A stretch of DNA of 64,000 bases from JAHRVQ01 sp029941905 (lineage in GTDB: Bacteria; Pseudomonadota; Gammaproteobacteria; Pseudomonadales; Azotimanducaceae), in contig JAPYTQ010000006.1 in assembly GCA_029941905.1 (NCBI GenBank), positions 1 through 64,000 of the forward strand, read 5' to 3'. The notes below the pieces were generated by a model. That model did not search any database. It was not told the DNA's origin and was given only the letters and a program-made list of their open reading frames with translations. Positions 60,422 to 64,000 of this stretch are shown one piece after another. Numbering within the stretch: the stretch's first letter is position 1; each line of letters starts with the position of its first letter. Both the position numbers and the translations under genes were made by a program.

Positions 60422-62752
60422 GTGACTCAGAGTAAGACCAAAGCTCCCCCTAACCCGGTGAGAGTCCACATGCTCGTTCGTTTGCGGGAAGGAGGCTTGA
60501 TCGGCGTCATCGCGCTTTGTCTGTACCTTTCACTGGCCTTGTTCAGTTTTGATCCAGCGGACCCGGGGTGGAGTTATACCGGTTCGAATGAGGCGGTGTC
60601 GAATATTGTGGGCAGAAGTGGTGCCTGGGTAGCCGATGTGATGCTCTTTGTATTCGGTTACTGGGCTTATATATTCCCCTTGCTACTCGCTTACCAGGCC
60701 TGGCAAATGTTTCGTGACAGGCAGCGACAGGTGGAATTTAGCTGGGCAATCGTGGCCTTTCGACTGTTTGGCTTCTTTGTAACCATTACTGCGGGTGCTG
60801 GATTGGCCGCGCTGCATTTCTATGGCAGCGGTATCACGCTGCGAGAGGGTAGCGGCGGGGTGATTGGTGGCGAAATTATCAGTTTACTGGAACCTTCCTT
60901 CAGCTATGTCGGTGCCACTCTCATACTTTTAGCGTCATTTCTCATTGGCATGACGGCATTTGCTGATATTTCCTGGCTTGGGACCATGGACTATACCGGA
61001 CGCCAGACGCTTGCACTGCTGGGAAACATACAGTCGCAGATATCGAAATTCAAGGCGAGTCGGGCAGAAAAAGTGAAGGTCAGGAAATCAACAGAAGATC
61101 GTCGGGAAGCACTCGAGCAGCAGGTGGAGCGGAACATGAATCGAGCTGCTGTCAAAATTGAGAAGGCACCAGTCAAAAAACGTCAGGTGAGTGATCGAGT
61201 CGCTCGTGAACGGCAGGGTAGTTTGTTCAAGGTTGCGGCTGTGGGCGGATTGCCAGCACTCCACCTGCTGGATGTAAGCGACCCTGATAAGACGGGAGGA
61301 TACTCTCCTGAAGACCTGGAAGCCCTGTCCCGTCTGTTGGAGATAAAGCTGATGGACTACAGTATCGAGGCACAGGTGGTTGCAGTCTATCCGGGACCGG
61401 TGATTACCAGGTTTGAGATTCAACCTGCGGCAGGTGTAAAAGTCAGCCGTATAACAAGCCTGGTTAAAGACCTTGCAAGGTCGTTGGCGGTGATCAGCGT
61501 ACGCGTTGTTGAAGTTATTCCGGGAAAGGCTGTAGTTGGTATTGAAATCCCAAATATTGACAGGGAGATTGTCAGACTCGGTGAAGTTATTTCTTCAAGA
61601 GCCTATGACGTTGCAAGTTCGCCGTTGAGTCTCGCCCTGGGGCACGATATTGCCGGTGAGCCAGTCGTCGTGGATTTAGCCAAAATGCCCCACCTGCTGG
61701 TAGCGGGAACGACCGGCTCAGGCAAGTCTGTGGGTATCAATGCCATGATTCTTTCCCTGTTATTCAAGGCGTCCCCATCAGAAGTTCGTCTGATCATGGT
61801 AGACCCGAAAATGCTCGAATTAGCTGTCTATGAAGGTATTCCCCATCTGTTGACCCCTGTGGTCACCGATATGAAAGATGCCGCGAATGCACTTCGCTGG
61901 TGTGTTGCAGAAATGGAACGCCGCTATCGACTGATGGCTGGACTGGGTGTCAGGAATGTCAGCGGATTCAACCGCAAAGTGAGAGAAGCAGAGAAGGCTG
62001 GCTCGCCTATTAAGGATCCCTTGTGGCAGGTTTCACCGCTGGAGGACGAAGCATCACAAGAAGCTCCTGATATTGAAACATTACCTTTCATCGTCGTCGT
62101 CATTGATGAGTTTGCAGACATGATGATGATCGTTGGGAAAAAAGTTGAAGAGCTAATCGCAAGGATCGCACAAAAAGCCAGGGCGGCAGGTATCCATTTG
62201 ATATTGGCGACGCAACGCCCCTCAGTTGATGTGATTACGGGGCTGATTAAAGCTAATGTTCCTACCAGGATTGCATTCCAGGTATCGTCAAAGGTTGATT
62301 CAAGAACCATTCTTGATCAAGGCGGCGCAGAACAATTGTTAGGCCATGGTGATATGCTGTACCTGCCTGCAGGTTCCCCCATACCCGTTCGGGTTCACGG
62401 TGCATTCGTGGATGACGACGAGGTTCACCGCGTTGTTAAAAGCTGGAAAGAACTGGCCGGGCCAAACTATGTGGAAGGCATCCTGGATCTCCGTACTGAT
62501 AATGAACTGTTGCCAGGCAACGCGAGCCTGACAGCAGGTGAAGATGGTGATGAACAGGATGAATTGTACGATGAGGCTGTCGCCTTTGTGACGGAAAGTC
62601 GGCGGGCGTCGATTTCCGCAGTCCAGCGAAAATTGAGAATTGGCTACAACCGTGCCGCCCGCATGATTGAATCGATGGAACAGGCAGGGGTTGTGACAGA
62701 GATGAATAGCAATGGATCGAGGGAGGTACTGGTCAATGGGCCACCTGAGTAG
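60422..62752 (+). CDS. ftsK: DNA translocase FtsK
   Basis: The 776-residue protein has four N-terminal membrane helices (about residues 20-190), a short linker (residues 205-270) and the motor domain. Walker A is GTTGSGKSVGINAM near residue 435, Walker B is VVIDEFADMMM near residue 560. The C-terminal winged-helix gamma domain is ESRRASISAVQRKLRIGYNRAARMIESME. It pumps DNA at the division septum. The start is GTG at 60422. The linker is much shorter than in E. coli. Confidence 0.97.
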   Translation: MTQSKTKAPPNPVRVHMLVRLREGGLIGVIALCLYLSLALFSFDPADPGWSYTGSNEAVSNIVGRSGAWVADVMLFVFGYWAYIFPLLLAYQAWQMFRDRQRQVEFSWAIVAFRLFGFFVTITAGAGLAALHFYGSGITLREGSGGVIGGEIISLLEPSFSYVGATLILLASFLIGMTAFADISWLGTMDYTGRQTLALLGNIQSQISKFKASRAEKVKVRKSTEDRREALEQQVERNMNRAAVKIEKAPVKKRQVSDRVARERQGSLFKVAAVGGLPALHLLDVSDPDKTGGYSPEDLEALSRLLEIKLMDYSIEAQVVAVYPGPVITRFEIQPAAGVKVSRITSLVKDLARSLAVISVRVVEVIPGKAVVGIEIPNIDREIVRLGEVISSRAYDVASSPLSLALGHDIAGEPVVVDLAKMPHLLVAGTTGSGKSVGINAMILSLLFKASPSEVRLIMVDPKMLELAVYEGIPHLLTPVVTDMKDAANALRWCVAEMERRYRLMAGLGVRNVSGFNRKVREAEKAGSPIKDPLWQVSPLEDEASQEAPDIETLPFIVVVIDEFADMMMIVGKKVEELIARIAQKARAAGIHLILATQRPSVDVITGLIKANVPTRIAFQVSSKVDSRTILDQGGAEQLLGHGDMLYLPAGSPIPVRVHGAFVDDDEVHRVVKSWKELAGPNYVEGILDLRTDNELLPGNASLTAGEDGDEQDELYDEAVAFVTESRRASISAVQRKLRIGYNRAARMIESMEQAGVVTEMNSNGSREVLVNGPPE

Positions 62753-63422
62753 ATGCTTTGGTCTTGTGCTGTGCTTGTCGCTGACCGCATTTCCCGGTCT
62801 TGCTGGGAATCAATCGGCAGACCAGTTACAACACCAGTTACAAGAAAGGCTTGCAGGGGTAGGATCATTACATACTTCCTTTGTACAAATTACCGTCGAT
62901 TCCAGCAGTGAAATGGTGCAGTCCAGTGAAGGAGAACTCTGGCTGCTGTCCGACGATGAGTTAGCAAAATTCAGGATTCAGACGAAAACCCCGTTTGAGC
63001 AGGTACTTGTATCCAATGGTGTTGACTTCTGGTCTTACGATGCGGATCTCGAACAGGTGGTTGTCAGTCCGCTGCAGAAAGATGTCACCCGGGTTCCAAT
63101 CCTTTTATTGGGAAATAGTGACGAGGCATTGCTAACAAATTACCAGCTGTCTTTTTATGAAGATGATGATACCCAGCATTTTGTGCTGGAACCCAGGCTG
63201 ACTGATTCGTTATTCGAATTATTGACTATTGTATTCGATGCAGAGATCCCGGTTGAAATATCGCTCCGTGACAGCCTGGGCCAGCAGACAAAAATCAGGT
63301 TCATCGGCCCGGAAATCGACGCTGAAATCCCTGACGGGACATTTGATTTTCAAGTACCTGCCGGTATCGATTTGATTGATGATCGGCAATCGGCAATCGA
63401 TGAATCGGCAATTGATAATTGA
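62736..63422 (+). CDS. lolA: outer-membrane lipoprotein carrier LolA
   Basis: The 228-residue periplasmic chaperone has a signal peptide (FGLVLCLSLTAFPGLAG), then the LolA fold with LHTSFVQI, SEGELWLLSDDELAKFRIQTKTPFEQVLVSNGVDFWSYDADLEQVVV. ATG 62736 overlaps the ftsK end by 17 bases and is favoured. The C-terminus ends in a repeated S-A-I-D motif encoded by a 15-bp duplication at 63383-63427, extra to the family fold. Confidence 0.93.
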   Translation: MGHLSRCFGLVLCLSLTAFPGLAGNQSADQLQHQLQERLAGVGSLHTSFVQITVDSSSEMVQSSEGELWLLSDDELAKFRIQTKTPFEQVLVSNGVDFWSYDADLEQVVVSPLQKDVTRVPILLLGNSDEALLTNYQLSFYEDDDTQHFVLEPRLTDSLFELLTIVFDAEIPVEISLRDSLGQQTKIRFIGPEIDAEIPDGTFDFQVPAGIDLIDDRQSAIDESAIDN

Positions 63423-63427
63423 TAATG
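63383..63427 (+). repeat. 15-bp duplication at the lolA-rarA junction
   Basis: TCGGCAATCGATGAA (63390-63404) and TCGGCAATTGATAAT (63405-63419) follow a partial copy at 63383-63389, and the run ends with a repeated TTGATAAT. It encodes the C-terminal tail of LolA and reaches the rarA start codon at 63425. Being a multiple of three, it changes protein length without a frameshift. Confidence 0.75.
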
Positions 63428-64000
63428 TCTTTATTTGAAGAACCCTCTGCCTACCAGCCTCTGGCCGCGAAAATGCGTCCCAGATCCATTGCCGATGTCA
63501 TGGGTCAGGAACATCTTTTATCCAAGGGTATGCCCCTGCGTGAGGCGATCGAGACATCAAGCCTCCACTCCATGATCCTCTGGGGCCCACCCGGGGTGGG
63601 TAAGACCACCATCGCCCGGATGATAGCGGATGTGTGTGAGGTGCAATTTCAGTCATTGTCAGCCGTTCTATCTGGCGTCAAAGATATTCGCGCTGCCATC
63701 GACATTGCCAAACAGCAGCGACAGATGAGTGGTACCAAGACCCTGTTGTTTGTCGATGAGGTGCACCGGTTCAACAAGAGCCAGCAGGATGCTTTTCTGC
63801 CATTTGTTGAAGACGGTACCGTTATATTTGTGGGCGCGACGACTGAAAATCCGTCGTTTGAGCTGAACAATGCGCTCTTGTCCCGATCCCGGATATATAA
63901 ACTAAAGTCAATTGAAGCCGATCAGCTGGTTCGCCTGATGCAACGCGCGCTGGCAGATGAAATCAATGGACTCGGTCTGCTCAACCTGGTGGTGACAGAT
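63425..64000 (+). CDS. rarA: replication-associated recombination protein RarA (MgsA), partial
   Basis: The visible 192 codons begin MSLFEEPSAYQPLAAKMRPR and show the AAA+ motifs: Walker A GPPGVGKTT near residue 58 and Walker B FVDEVHRFNKSQQDAFLP near residue 105, then GATTENPSFELNNALLSR (sensor 1). RarA acts at stalled replication forks. The gene runs off the window end. It starts three bases after the lolA stop; lolA and rarA lie together as in E. coli. Confidence 0.97.
   Translation, partial: MSLFEEPSAYQPLAAKMRPRSIADVMGQEHLLSKGMPLREAIETSSLHSMILWGPPGVGKTTIARMIADVCEVQFQSLSAVLSGVKDIRAAIDIAKQQRQMSGTKTLLFVDEVHRFNKSQQDAFLPFVEDGTVIFVGATTENPSFELNNALLSRSRIYKLKSIEADQLVRLMQRALADEINGLGLLNLVVTD

Noticed and set aside
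1..64000. tRNA, rRNA, CRISPR, insertion sequence or prophage content
   Set aside because: I looked for cloverleaf ends, regularly spaced direct repeats, transposase or integrase motifs and found none; dedicated tools could still detect a weak case.

Overview
The window reads as a chromosomal segment of a marine-type gammaproteobacterium of moderate G+C, probably from a draft or metagenome assembly because it carries one 100-base run of N at 2091-2190. The evidence is gene content and order. A DUF3450-TtpC-ExbB-ExbD-TonB2-TPR operon of the kind known from Vibrio, Alteromonas and Cellvibrio relatives is present. Two blocks follow the Escherichia coli order: roxA/purB/hflD/mnmA/rluE, and cspD/clpS/clpA/infA/aat/trxB/ftsK/lolA/rarA. 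I saw no rRNA, tRNA, CRISPR array, insertion sequence or prophage gene. The exact genus cannot be fixed from the sequence alone.

Layout. 1-9.2 kb: the start of a NamZ-like gene and a DOMON-like gene on the minus strand, then a plus-strand run of glutathione reductase, DUF429 protein, AGCS amino-acid symporter, SDR, PreP-like M16C protease and dienelactone hydrolase. 9.5-14.7 kb: a six-gene TonB2-type energising operon closed by a terminator. 14.8-25.8 kb: an RsgA-type GTPase, a tctABC transporter coupled to an SMP-30 lactonase, a phytanoyl-CoA dioxygenase-like gene, an RDD protein, a 38-residue basic peptide gene, an alphaproteobacterial-type SerC, an NTT/MFS-like carrier and an S1/P1 nuclease. 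25.8-31.7 kb: a C39-peptidase ABC exporter with its HlyD partner, then metA behind a SAM-II riboswitch and terminator, then an SDR. 31.9-35.7 kb: a minus-strand operon VWA / membrane J-domain / RDD / coiled-coil unknown / GST / HAD phosphatase. 35.7-40.5 kb: a 5'-nucleotidase and a sulfur-assimilation group (TauE/SafE, cysB, thioredoxin-like, cysH), then thrH. 40.7-44.8 kb: the prpBCD methylcitrate operon with a VOC protein. 44.7-64 kb: a lytic transglycosylase, a GNAT-GNAT-C-terminal-domain protein, roxA-purB-hflD-mnmA, moaCDE, rluE, cspD, and a nearly complete N-degron set (clpS, clpA, bpt, aat), with infA, trxB, ftsK, lolA and the start of rarA.

How genes work together. PurB/MnmA/HflD, RluE, InfA, RoxA and RsgA are housekeeping translation and purine functions. 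Bpt and Aat tag proteins that ClpS delivers to ClpA. CysB probably controls the adjacent APS reductase and permease. MetA makes the first committed methionine intermediate and is probably switched off by S-adenosylmethionine through its leader. MoaC, MoaD and MoaE are joined by ATGA-type overlaps.

The most unusual pattern concerns gene junctions. At three of them (gor/DUF429, SDR/PreP and upstream of roxA) a short tandem duplication repeats a start codon. Each repeat becomes a tiny open frame whose stop overlaps or lies close to the next start, ending at the downstream gene's start. The three arrays have different sequences (18, 14 and 14 bp units). This could be simple slippage or a chain of termination-reinitiation steps. 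It is the feature I would check first, together with the metA riboswitch, the VWA/J-domain/RDD operon and the small basic-peptide gene with its foldable leader.
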